Of a stretch of DNA of 64,000 bases, positions 44,654 through 54,512 are shown piece by piece. Source of the stretch: Agrocybe praecox (lineage: Eukaryota; Basidiomycota; Agaricomycetes; Agaricales; Agrocybaceae); the NCBI GenBank assembly GCA_964017145.1, contig OZ024840.1, forward strand, positions 868,001 through 932,000. The letters run 5' to 3'. Each line of letters opens with the position of its first letter. Position 1 is the first letter of the stretch. A program made the position numbers and the translations under genes. The notes beneath the pieces are model-generated. The model saw only the letters and a program-made list of their open reading frames with translations. It did not search any database and was not told the DNA's origin.

Positions 44654-45487
44654 TATATGTATAACAGTATATATAAATGACTCCTATTTTCTTTCATATC
44701 AATTATGGTGTGTGAGCTGGCGCACTTATCATAATCATTTTTAGATACACAAAGCCTTTTAAAATTCTGTTAGGGCTTGGTTGAATTTTCACATCTAACT
44801 GTGAACCGCCCTTAAAATAAGTAACTGTGTCCCTATCCTATTGTGCTTTTCATGCACCTGTCAAGTTTCCTCATTTGCCTAGCGGCGAGAAAAGCGGCGC
44901 CAATACCGCGTCCACAATGAGCAGTGTTTTTGTGCTTTTATCCCCATTTGGCCACATATCCATGAATTATCACTACTAATTTGATTGGCGGCGAAGCGCA
45001 CGGCGCTTATTTATGTTCTCACATAGTGAATGGTTTTTGTAATATTATCCCCATTTGATCTCATACAGATGATAGGTCGCCATTGTTTGAGGTGGTGGCA
45101 AACACAGTGGTGCGCGGCGCTGAAACCCTGCACCTATGGTATAGGTTTCCTGCAAGTATATTGTAGTTTCTGTGCACATCAAAGGTATAATGTCCTCCAC
45201 AACATACAATGCTACGAGACAACACATTTGTAAATTTTAATTATATGTAAGCGCCGCCGTTGAGCGCTGAGTGGCAGTTGTGTGCACATCAAAGGTATAA
45301 CGTTCTCTTGAAGACAATACTAATGAGAGAGCATATTTGTAAATTTTAATTATATGTAAGCGCCGCCGCCGAGCGCTGAGCAGCAGCAAACATTTCCTAT
45401 TTAAGCCCTACCGCGACCAGCGGTTCAAGGAATTCTTTGAACCCGTGTCTTATGATACACTGGATCGACCCCTGGTTCACATCTTAT
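44654..45487. repeat. Right subterminal region of the KDZ element with tandem repeats
   Basis: No coding sequence. Two copies of a roughly 112-bp unit (about 45,165-45,275 and 45,276-45,385) share TGTGCACATCAAAGGTATAA and AATTTTAATTATATGTAAGC, and each ends in the dyad GCGCCGCC…GAGCGCTGAG. More GGCGGCG/GGCGCC pairs lie at 44,880-44,900, 44,988-45,007 and 45,112. This is the expected place for transposase-binding sites. Confidence 0.7.
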
Positions 45488-45772
45488 GGTACACTGTGGT
45501 GTACTTAGCTGGTGTAGAATCCACTGTAACACGAGCACAGATAGCTTTTTAGCAGCCTGATGGACGCAAGATGGACGCAACAAATGGCCAGGTAATACTC
45601 ACAGAAACGGGTATGAACAGAAGCAAGAAATTAATCCCTACTCATTGAGTCAGAACAGAGAAGAAACACTTCTTGGGAACGTACTTGAAGCCAATATGAT
45701 TGTTTTTACGTCCTGCCAAACACTAGTAAGACCTCGGTTCTCTCTCCCTGGAGTTAGGTTGTTTTCTTCCAT

Positions 45773-46554
45773 AGTAATCAAGGATATCCCTGAGACGTGG
45801 AAGTTGGAAAGAGAAGAAGTGATCGAACCCGGTTAAGCCGATTGCAGAGACTTTGTGCGGGCTGTGTGAGATGCACGTTGTACAAAGAATAGGAATAGGC
45901 ACAATTATAGCAGTGCGCTGTTGTAAATGAACTTCTTCAATTTTATTTATAGTAGTACAAGTGACTCAAATACACAGCCATCATGGCACTATCGACGGCG
46001 CACTTGCTGCTTTAAGATAAATGTTTCAAGTAAACTCAGGACAAGCGAGAGAGCAAAGAGAAGTTTGCGAGACCCCTTGCAAGCTTGCAAGAGCGTATTC
46101 TACTTTAAATTAATTTCCCCGTAGTCAGTGGTATTAGAAGAATATAAGTATGAGTTTCTGTGCCACCCGGATGACTGGTACAGTTTGTGCGCCCCCCTTT
46201 GTGTTATAAATGCGACATATACAGATCAATTATCGCGGCCCGGTGTGATTAATTGAAAAAGGTATCATAAATGCCTATACTGACTTTGCACAAACTCTAC
46301 ACACATCAGGAAGTATATAACATAAATTATTAGAGAAACAGAGCCATTAAATTACTACCTATAATGATGGTTCTTAGGAACACGTCCACACAAGTCACGG
46401 TGGAGTTTCCACTTGAATTCAATGGCGTGTGAAATAGATTTTAATCGTCGCGGATTGCCGAATTGGACTTGTAAATTAATGTTACCCAACTTGTAAGCTG
46501 GAGTTATTAAAACAGATATCACCGCAGCTGATATTTAATGATATCTTAGGAAAA
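45773..46554. other. Upstream region of the CAX gene, nothing else identified
   Basis: This stretch lies upstream of the CAX start codon and should contain its promoter. It is A/T-rich with no clear TATA element that I could single out. Short open frames carry no domain. Confidence 0.35.
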
Positions 46555-49500
46555 TACAATTTTAAATAACGCAAGCCATAGCGAACTTCCCTCGTCACAA
46601 CTATTAACTTCCAATCCTGGAGTCCCCTGATCCCGTTTATATATTTGGTATAACCCGAGTGTTTGTGCTGTTGACTTCCTCTACATCTCGGGGGACATAT
46701 TCCATATTTGTGCCTGTCTCGTGTGTGCTAAATATGCCATCATCGGCTGCCGAATGTAGGTTAATCATAAGCCGGGACATTACTGTAGCGGATACCCTGT
46801 TGATAAGCCCAAATTTTAAGAAATTAAGAATCATTGAAGTACACAGGAGTACAGTTTGGCGGAAAGTACTCACGTGCTCGAAAATGTCGATAAAGAACCA
46901 CGGAGGAAAGGCTAAGGATGATTAGGATAGTGCATTCGACGTGCCAAGGTAGCCATAGTAATCTCACCCGAGCAAACTAGATGGCACATCAACACCTTGT
47001 CAACACCTGACATTTAAACAAATATTGATACTCACATAGAATGTAAATATATTAGATAGATTGCAAAGACCCATCACACTAATCAATTCAGACAGTAAAT
47101 ATCAATGTCAGTTTAACCATGCAAATTGCAACAATTGGAGGCAAATAAACTCACGCAAAGTAAATTATCCCATCCCTAAGGATGAGCGTGATGAGAGGTA
47201 TATCGATGCCGGTTACAGCATAGTCCCTCTTGTCTTTCCATGTTTTGAAAATCGTCAGGCTGAAGATGATGATATCGTATGTGAATAACGCTTCCCACGC
47301 TCCAGCCAGGTCTAGTAGATGCTCAACGTTTAACCTTTGATTTTCTGAGCAGATGAAATAACCTGATACTGACGGTGGGAGCTGTGGGAAGCCACTATAA
47401 GCGAAATATTGAGAAATAACATTTTAAAGACGTACGTTCCGGTAGATAATCCCAAGTGACATCTAGTCCTGTCAGGACCAACCTCCGACGTTGCGCTTTT
47501 TTGGCCAAACAGTGACCACTAGAAAGTAAAAGGTGTCATTATGGCTGATTTCTAATGGTTCATAAGTTACGTACGCATGAGATTCCTATTAAAATGGCTC
47601 CACTACCGAGCATGAAGGTCAAAACTCGTCGCGAGCAGTGGTATAGGGCATATACTCTCATGGTAAGGAGAGCTATCCAGGTGATGATGATATGAATAAC
47701 CGCTTTTCAAAAACGACCAATTGGTCTCACCCGAGACAAGGACCTGGCTTACTATGAGCAATGACTGGCGTACAAGGGTGTATTTTTTGCAGCTGCAATA
47801 ACGAGGTACCTTTTTAAATTCAATCCCATTTTGCGAAGTAATTAGCGTACCTCTATGAAAGAATATCCAGGCCGGTTAGACATTTATTTCAATGGCTAAC
47901 AATGTCCACGAAGCCATTCACATACTTTAGTAGATATGTCTGAGAATTCGGCAATTATCACGGCCATATTCACTAAAAATGCGAAATAACGATTCACGAA
48001 GAACAAGTATGAGCTATGCTTTTTTGGTCGCTCCCAGATGTATTGGATTTCCTGGACTGCGGAGATAAAATTGTCAGCCGTACTATACTACTCCACTGGT
48101 TCCAACCTCAAAATTCTTACCTATAGTGACAATATGATCGTAGTAGAGCAACGCTATAGGAAATGTTAGCTCTTGAACATGCCATGTAGGTCAAAATTAT
48201 TGACAAATTGCAAACACGTGGAGATATGAGTTGACCAATCTTTTGAGTGCCGTCAATAAGATGAATAAAAAACATGAATGGTACTCACATTTCTTTCAAA
48301 GCAGAGTCAACGGTATCGTTCTCCAATGTGAGTGACATGGTGTTGAGGGATTCGAAAGAGAGTATCTGGGTATTTATGGCCACCAAGTGGGTACTTGAAT
48401 GGTCCAACCAACAAATTATCAAACAATCTGTCAAGCCTCCATAAACCATAGATCCAACTCCTTTGCTGCTTCTTGTCACTGCACCCTAGCAACAATACAT
48501 GTAGGATACGATAGGTATTCTGGCGTAAGTTCTCGTGTAAAGGTATTGAGGACGACGTAGTACTTACCAGGTGCACACATCACTTCAGGGAGACACAGAT
48601 GAGGTATTCCCAGAGGTCTCGTCTTTGACGATGTATTGTCTCACGACTCACATTCTTCGACATATAACCTCTCGCATCAAGAATTGACGGTTTTGATCGT
48701 GAGGCTCGACATTGGAACAAGCAATCTTAATCCTTCCAGATACCTGGAAAAATGAGCAAGTTGATTACTCACGCGAAAGGTGGTTTATTTTAAATGGGTA
48801 ACTGCGGAGCCACTTGATCCTAGCTGACATGCTGGCTTCAAAGGCACTGTTGGCTCAGTAAAGTCGTAAAGTAGACTCGATATGAGACAATTCATATTTA
48901 CTACCTGGTCAATCGTTTTTCCCTGATAAAATGAAGGTCGCCTGATTGTAGTATAATTATGTGTGTTGACGAACGCCTCATCATGATCGCGAACAAAAAA
49001 AATCAGGACCGCAGCAGGCTCGATTAGATAATTTTAGCGACTTCAACGACGAGATAGAACCACAGAAATGACACAGAATTCCGATCCACACATGTGCTGG
49101 TCTATCTGGATTGGAACAACCGCCATCGAACTTTTGCCATCGAACTTTCCTCAGCCTTAATTTGGTCAGACAGAGATGGAGGGCTGGCAGAAAAATACCA
49201 CGTACAACTTCAATCTTTATATTACACCTGTACTGGTAGTGGATGCCTTTGATGCCACATGCCATCATAAACCGAGTTTCACTTGACAGGAAAAGTGGTA
49301 CCGCGACTTGGATCCAATGTCCAATGGAAGTCGAGCGCTTTGAGATTTCCACCCGAGTCCACACTTTTGGTCGTGACCCCCCGGTACCAGAGGTTTCGGA
49401 GGGAGTGAAGCTATCAAGACATTGAGATTAACAATGGAGAAAAGGCAAAGAAATTACGGAGTGAGAGGGAATGTTTTAAGTTCGGTCCGGTCGGTTCGTC

Positions 49501-49880
49501 GATAAGAAGACTTGGGAGAAAGCGGAATTCGCCTTCAGAGTTATTTTTGTACGCACTTAGAATCTAGGCGAGAATGGACTTACTTTCAATTTCAAAGGAA
49601 AGAGTTGTCGCGTTGCTGGTTAAACTTGGGTTTTGAAACTCATGTCTACTCTCGGGAGCCCTCAGGACGTCGGCAAAATGAGGAAGCTCGTGACCAGAGG
49701 TATGTTCCGTTTGATGGCCGTCCGAGCTTGCAACCACCGAAACCGCAACAAATGACAGAACATTGTTGTGAGTAAATTGCTACTGGTATACTTTGAGTCC
49801 GCACTCCGAGTCTTGAGTTCACGTCTAAGCTCTAATTCTCGGTCGTACATTGTATTGGCTTTGGATCGTATTGTATACAC
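46555..49880. repeat. Large direct repeat, copy B
   Basis: Second copy of the 18.5-23.1 kb block, same orientation, about 90% identical by eye. It provides the empty site for the 531-bp insertion of copy A and lacks the roughly 720-bp segment between GACGAG motifs. It ends at TTGGATCGTATTGTATAC near 49,875. Confidence 0.85.
46637..48338 (-). CDS. DUF6533 seven-helix membrane protein, copy B
   Basis: Paralogue of the gene at 18.6-20.3 kb, with the same exon order: MSLTLENDTVDSALKE (start 48338), the EIQYIWERPKKHSSYLF signature, the middle helices, LAGAWEALFTYDIIIFSLTI, ILRDGIIYFA spliced to VMGLCNLSNIFTFY, and a tail SRLMINLHSAADDGIFSTHE with the stop at 46637. The donor after DGIIYF is canonical here. 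I see no disabling change. Upstream sequence up to 49.88 kb is duplicated too but shows no second gene. Confidence 0.75.
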
Positions 49881-50079
49881 TCATTGGTTGCCACTATCGG
49901 CATTGTTTGGTCCGCTGTCGGGGGCTGAAATTTCAATGTTGCAGCCAAATAGTTGAATCAATGATTCAAATGATCGGGAATCCCCATCCTTGACCCCGGT
50001 CCCCATTCAAGGATTGACATTCCACCTCCGCAGTGGTTGGAGCATCTCTCGTTTCTCTACGCCTGATAGTATCTCTTGC

Positions 50080-51398
50080 ATGGCACCCACGACGCGCTCA
50101 CGCCGCTCAAATCAGAAAGTCCGACCCGATTTGAACAATAGTCAAAACACATTGAACTTGAGCCAAATCCTTCATCTTCCGGATGAAATATACCTAGAAA
50201 TTGCATCTCAAGTACCTGAAGCACCAGTACCCACAGATTACGATGATAAAAATGTTGATTTGAAAGCATGCTCGTCAAGACACGCCACTCTTGCGTCATT
50301 ATCCCAAACATGTCGGTCGCTCCGACGTATTTTCCTTAGATATTTATGGGAGCGTATTGAAGTCCTGGAAGGGATGCCAACTAGCGATGGCGACTTGCCT
50401 GTTCTGGATATCCGGGAGTCACGGGCTGGTAAAAACTCTGCCACCAGGATTCGACACGGCAGCAAAGCAAAGAAATTTGCAACGGAACTCATTAGGCAGC
50501 TAGAAATTGTGACCATTCGAGACCCGACTCTTGCAAAATGTGTTAGGTAGGCCATTAGTTGAAGACATCCAATATATTCAGACTAATTCGAAGCTAATTC
50601 TATCAGAATTGTCAATATAGTTATCACAGATCATTCCATTGCATTTGTGCTCCAGGAACTTGCGCGCTGTCTATCGCATTTTACACATCTGCACACACTC
50701 CAAATTTGCTTCTTCCCTCCGTCTTTTTACCTCGGCCGGGGATTACCCATAGACGAGGCGTTTCTCAATCATATTTATCCACAGATCCGGAATTTACACC
50801 TTTCACCTGGACGTTCTGGTCCCATTCTTCGGGCTTGTCCTAATGTTCGACATTTATCGTGGCGCACATTAGGAAAATCTTACCCCGGGCCTATCCTTCG
50901 AGCCGTTTGGCTAGAACCTTTACTTAAAGTAGAAGTCTTTGAAACGGTCTGGATGAGCGATATCCTAGCTGATTGTAAGCAATTGAACATCATAATTGAC
51001 AATCTTTGCTAACCTTGAGAAAGGCATCCCGGACTGTATACCGCACGTATGTGAAATTACGTTGGATTGTCGGCAATTTATCTCAAGCTCGGGCTCGATA
51101 CCCGTATGTTTTGACTCCTTTTTATGATAAACGTCTAATATACGAACAGTTGATTGGAAATTTACAACCACTGTCCAAGCTTCAGCATCTTCATACCATT
51201 ACAATTAGAGTTCACAAGAACTCGGAGGAAGATATTATACCAGAGACACTGCCACGATGGGTGACGTGGGGATGGGACATATTCTCCGCGCACAAGAATT
51301 CCATAAATTTCAAGAAGACCCTCATACTAATTTATGGAGACGAGGTGAAGGAAACTTATGTCATATACGGAAACAAAAAGCCTGCTAGACTGATGTGA
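50080..51398 (+). CDS. F-box domain protein, intact
   Basis: Four exons in phase (50080-50546, 50607-50974, 51024-51103, 51150-51398) give 387 residues. Residues 30-90 carry an F-box-like motif: LHLPDEIYLEIASQV, then LASLSQTCRSLRRIFLRYLW and ERIEVLEG. The remainder has the weak leucine-rich pattern typical of agaricomycete F-box proteins (THLHTLQICFFPPSF, IRNLHLSPGRSGPILRACPN, LQHLHTITIRVHKNSEEDII). F-box proteins act as substrate adaptors of SCF ubiquitin ligases. The neighbour downstream is a decayed copy with the same layout. Confidence 0.75.
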
Positions 51399-51668
51399 AG
51401 TATTTGTATTCTCGTTGGTTTGACCCAGCTTGTAAGCATATCTAGCGAAATTATTGTTATACGTTGTGAGATAGGGATATTCAGTTATTTTAGGAAATTT
51501 GTCTTGCCGACATTCAAACAATAAATGGCGGATTCTTAATGTCGAATCATAACGCACATGCACCCTTGTCAAATCAACCACGTACCAGCCTAACCACGTC
51601 CTCGTATTTTCGCTTTTTATTCACCCCGGCCCCAAGGTTGGAAACAACGACACAGCGGGCTCCTCAAC

Positions 51669-53118
51669 ATGGATACTGAAGAGACCCTCAGTTTACTTCA
51701 CCTTCCAGACAAGGTACTTCTGGAATAGCTTCACATATACCATCCACTCCCATGCCGGCATGCTACGATGATGAATGTTCGTCAAAAAGCAAAGATTAAC
51801 CTTTGGAGACCTGCCACATTTACAGCTCTGTTCCAAACATGTTATCCCTTCCGACGTATCTTCCTCCCAAAATTGTGGGAACGTATCGAGGTCTTTCCAG
51901 GGATGCAAACGAGCAACGGTGCTCTTCCCGACCTGCACCCTTTTGACCCTTATTATCTCACGTACATAGAAAGCCGTAAATAATACAGTACGAAAGCTAA
52001 GAAACTTGCGATGGAAGTCATTAGACAACTGACAGTGGTCACTACGCGCGACTCGAGGCTGGCCAAGTTTGTCACGTAAGTCCTATTTTTCACGTCCTTA
52101 GAATAGTAGGCACCAAGTACCTCTTAACCACCTATTCATTAGCGCCGTCAATGTAGTGGTTATACCTCACTCCGCAAACACCGTGCTGGAAGATCTTGCT
52201 CGTTGTCTCTCACCTGATTTTTTTCCGAACTTGCGCACTCTACAGCTCTCCGTCTACGGCATTCCGACAATCAGCAAGCAATTCGACGGCCATCCTGTTT
52301 CTTGGGCTTTTCGAGAGTACCAATATCCACGAGTTCAACATGTGCATCTCACCGCCGAAACCCTGTCGACGATCCTTAAGAGCTGTCCCAACGTCCGACA
52401 CTTTTCCTCGCGTCTAATAGGATATAGGTCCCTTTTCGATCATACTCTCAATAGCTCATTGGAAAAGTGCTCTTATCTAGAGAACTTGGAAGTCCCCGTC
52501 ATAGACGAGGGCTTTACTACAGGTAAGTCGAGGCAAAACTACGCTATTTCCTTAGTCGTGCTAATTTAAAATTATCTATGTTATTTGAAAATTCAAAGCC
52601 CTCTGTGAGAACATGCCAAACATAAAAGAGCTTACCCTGGATTTTCGCTATCAGGTCTGCTTTGATGATATGACATCGGTGAGTCCACCGAACGATTTTG
52701 TAGTCATCGCCCATTCTGAAATGTCAAGTCTCGTTAAATAATCCAGATACTCCGACCATTGTCCCAGCTGCAATACCCCCACACAACCAAGTTGAAAGGT
52801 GATCCGAATTACTACCCGGACTCAGACAGAGACTCGGAGGAAAATTTGCCGTCAACACCAGACTGGAAAAGTTGGGCACAAGAAATATTCTCCAACCAAC
52901 CTGGTGACGCTTCACATATAGAAAAAAAGCTCATAATGGTTGAAGGGGAGGTAAATGTTGCGACTTTCATATTTTTTGGAGATAAAGATGCCCGCGTGAG
53001 TTTTGGACTCATTTTCACTCAGCACTCAGTACTCATTCATAACTTATAACCGTATTCATTCTTCCTTTCTTCGGTACAGTTGTTCAAAAAAGAAGCTAAA
53101 GGAAGCGAAGAGAGCTAA
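51669..53118 (+). pseudogene. F-box paralogue, decayed
   Basis: Start MDTEETLSLLHLPDKVLLE (51669), then TAG within the F-box. Reading one frame over gives ASHIPSTPMPACYDDE, then another shift leads to LFQTCYPFRRIFLPKLWERI. The upstream paralogue is open through all of this (LHLPDEIYLEIASQVPEAPV). Later exons are well kept: LEDLARCLSPDFFPNLRTLQ, LKSCPNVRHFSSRLIG, ENMPNIKELTLDF, ILRPLSQLQYPHTTKLKG, and a last short exon FKKEAKGSEES ending at 53118. At least two lesions in exon 1 indicate a pseudogene, unless a hidden intron or a downstream start rescues it. Confidence 0.65.
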
Positions 53119-53399
53119 TGAGCTACTTGACTTTGCTTTGCCTCGCATCAGCTCGTACATAGTCTACCACCTACAGTATTTAATGATGCAGTGCTTGAAT
53201 TTAGCTAGTCGACAATTCGTCACGCTTTCGAAGTCAGAAGATGATGAACTATAATGAAAGAAATTAGAATGCGACCAGCGCTTAAATTTCGTAATTTCGT
53301 TGTCATCGCTTGAGTACTTTACGTTTATCACGGAGCGCCACACATTCCGTAAATCTGGTCTTTTCTTCGCGAATTTCGTCCGTCACTATATGCCCATCA

Positions 53400-54440
53400 T
53401 CAATTCATTTTCGGTGCGGTGCAAAAATGCTTATGGTAAGACCATGCAGCCGTCTGATGATCTGCGTTGCAGTAGTAGGTGGCTTTGCACGTTGCGCATC
53501 TCTGCAATTCTTTGCCATCGCAGGGAGGGGCACCACAATACCCACACCAATGCACCGTCTCCTTCTGATCCCACCTTTCCTTCACATTCTTTGCGACCTC
53601 TTTGAGCCATTCATCGGTGGGAGCAGTGTTGATTATCCTCTCACTGAGCTTTGCTGTTTTGAAGTTGTTCTGTTCAGCAAATTTATCCAAGCGACCCACG
53701 TATTGGTGGATTGGTTCAAGAACGAATAAACCGCGCCCTTTGAAACCACGTCCAACATTTCCGAATTGCAATGATGCTAGATCGAGAATTGTATCGATTT
53801 TGGTTCCCGGAGAAGAAAATCCCAACACGGCATGTTGGATTACATGCTCTCCGCCAGAGATGAGTGTCTGATTATCGGGAAGAACCGCGGCCATCGTCAT
53901 TGACTTTGGCCCAATAAGATTCATCTCTACGATAAGCCTGTCGCTGGCAAGAGTAGTATATGTCCTCGTTTTTCCTTCCTTGTCGATGGTTCGCACACGA
54001 ACACGCGTGAATTCTGGAAAAAGATCGACGAGATACTGGAAGAGCACCACAGTTGTAAAGCAGCCATCATGGTTTCTAGCCTGCCAGTAATATGTTTCCA
54101 ATTCCTTCGGCGTCAAATCCTTCACACTGGCATGGTGATTGGTGGAAGGAGGAGGCAACATGTTGGAAGGTAAATCACGGTCATTTGTCTGTAACTCTGA
54201 TGGAGATGCTAAGGATTTGTCAAACACTAAGCCTGTTCTCTGGACGGTGCACTCTTGCCAGTGAGGAGTTAACGCCCTGATGGTTTGAAAATCGCCAGTC
54301 GTTGCAACTTCCCGTAATTTAGCGTGTCTAAATCGTGGCTCCGTTGTCGCACGTTCGTAGTTGAGAAGGAGGGATATGTCGTATAGATCAATCAATCCTG
54401 CCTGGTACTTGCGCCTCAACTCTGCTGGGTCCGGTTCCAT
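53400..54440 (-). CDS. MYND zinc-finger protein
   Basis: Intronless frame of 346 residues from MEPDPAELRRKYQAGL. An ATG 24 codons upstream is less likely because it reads through a poor leader. The C-terminus has a classic MYND finger: CGYCGAPPCDGKELQRCATC, YYCNADHQTAAWSYHKHFC, with all eight Cys/His ligands present. The central part is a conserved-looking fold (ETYYWQARNHDGCFTTVVLF, LVDLFPEFTRVRVRTIDKEG) seen in agaricomycete MYND proteins of unknown role. MYND fingers bind proline-rich peptides in regulatory complexes. No intron or lesion seen. Confidence 0.8.
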   Translation of the reverse strand: MEPDPAELRRKYQAGLIDLYDISLLLNYERATTEPRFRHAKLREVATTGDFQTIRALTPHWQECTVQRTGLVFDKSLASPSELQTNDRDLPSNMLPPPSTNHHASVKDLTPKELETYYWQARNHDGCFTTVVLFQYLVDLFPEFTRVRVRTIDKEGKTRTYTTLASDRLIVEMNLIGPKSMTMAAVLPDNQTLISGGEHVIQHAVLGFSSPGTKIDTILDLASLQFGNVGRGFKGRGLFVLEPIHQYVGRLDKFAEQNNFKTAKLSERIINTAPTDEWLKEVAKNVKERWDQKETVHWCGYCGAPPCDGKELQRCATCKATYYCNADHQTAAWSYHKHFCTAPKMN

Positions 54441-54512
54441 ACGTATGGAGGGGTAAAACCAAATTATTATCACCCCACGATGTCTGGACTCTGGGTCAAA
54501 AAACGGACACAA

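Larger units (their letters stand above)
31940..45497. mobile_element. KDZ (Kyakuja-Dileera-Zisupton) DNA transposon, about 13.6 kb
   Basis: The ends form an imperfect inverted repeat of about 80 bp. Left: ACACTGTATAGTAACATACG … CCAGTGTACCGTATGATACG … CTTCCTTGAACC. Right, complement: ACAGTGTACCATAAGATGTG … CCAGTGTATCATAAGACACG … ATTCCTTGAACC. Inside are an intact KDZ transposase and five other genes on both strands, all with orderly introns. Paired GGCGCC motifs run through the whole element. No exact target duplication is visible (AGGATACT against GGTGTACT), consistent with a rearranged insertion. No TET/JBP gene, a known passenger of some fungal KDZ elements, is present. Confidence 0.85.
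26944..45772 (-). pseudogene. Vacuolar Ca2+/H+ exchanger (CAX/VCX type) split by transposons
   Basis: Eleven exon pieces were found. Exons at 45772-45685, 45637-45603 and 45523-45498 code the N-terminus (VWQDVKTIILAS, RINFLLLFIPVS, WILHQLST). The others are 31368-30962 (loop), 30840-30723 (ISKEFVGLILLPLVGNAA), 30647-30565, 30487-30465, 30410-30325 (FIVTLAWILGKPLTLLFDPF), 30260-30195 (VNYTAQDGKSNWLKGFILI), 27106-27065 (CLYLMLGMIFWFYP) and 26981-26944 (GSDPSGFLETCH, stop). All junctions from 30962 onward keep phase. These are hallmarks of the vacuolar Ca2+/H+ antiporter family. A KDZ transposon separates exon 3 from the rest, and the first cation-binding half (TM2-TM6) is absent. The second signature reads GNAAVN where the family has GNAAEH. 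A hAT element sits in the penultimate intron. The gene cannot make a working exchanger. Confidence 0.85.

Noticed and set aside
31940..45497. TACACTGT on both sides as the KDZ target duplication
   Set aside because: The left copy lies within the inverted-repeat end itself and the right copy is the complement of the terminal motif, so the match is explained by the TIR rather than by a target duplication.
49990..50079. N-terminal extension of the F-box protein from 49,990
   Set aside because: The 30 extra codons are unlike the family start, and the ATG at 50,080 (MAPTTRSRRSNQ) has a typical opening for agaricomycete F-box proteins.
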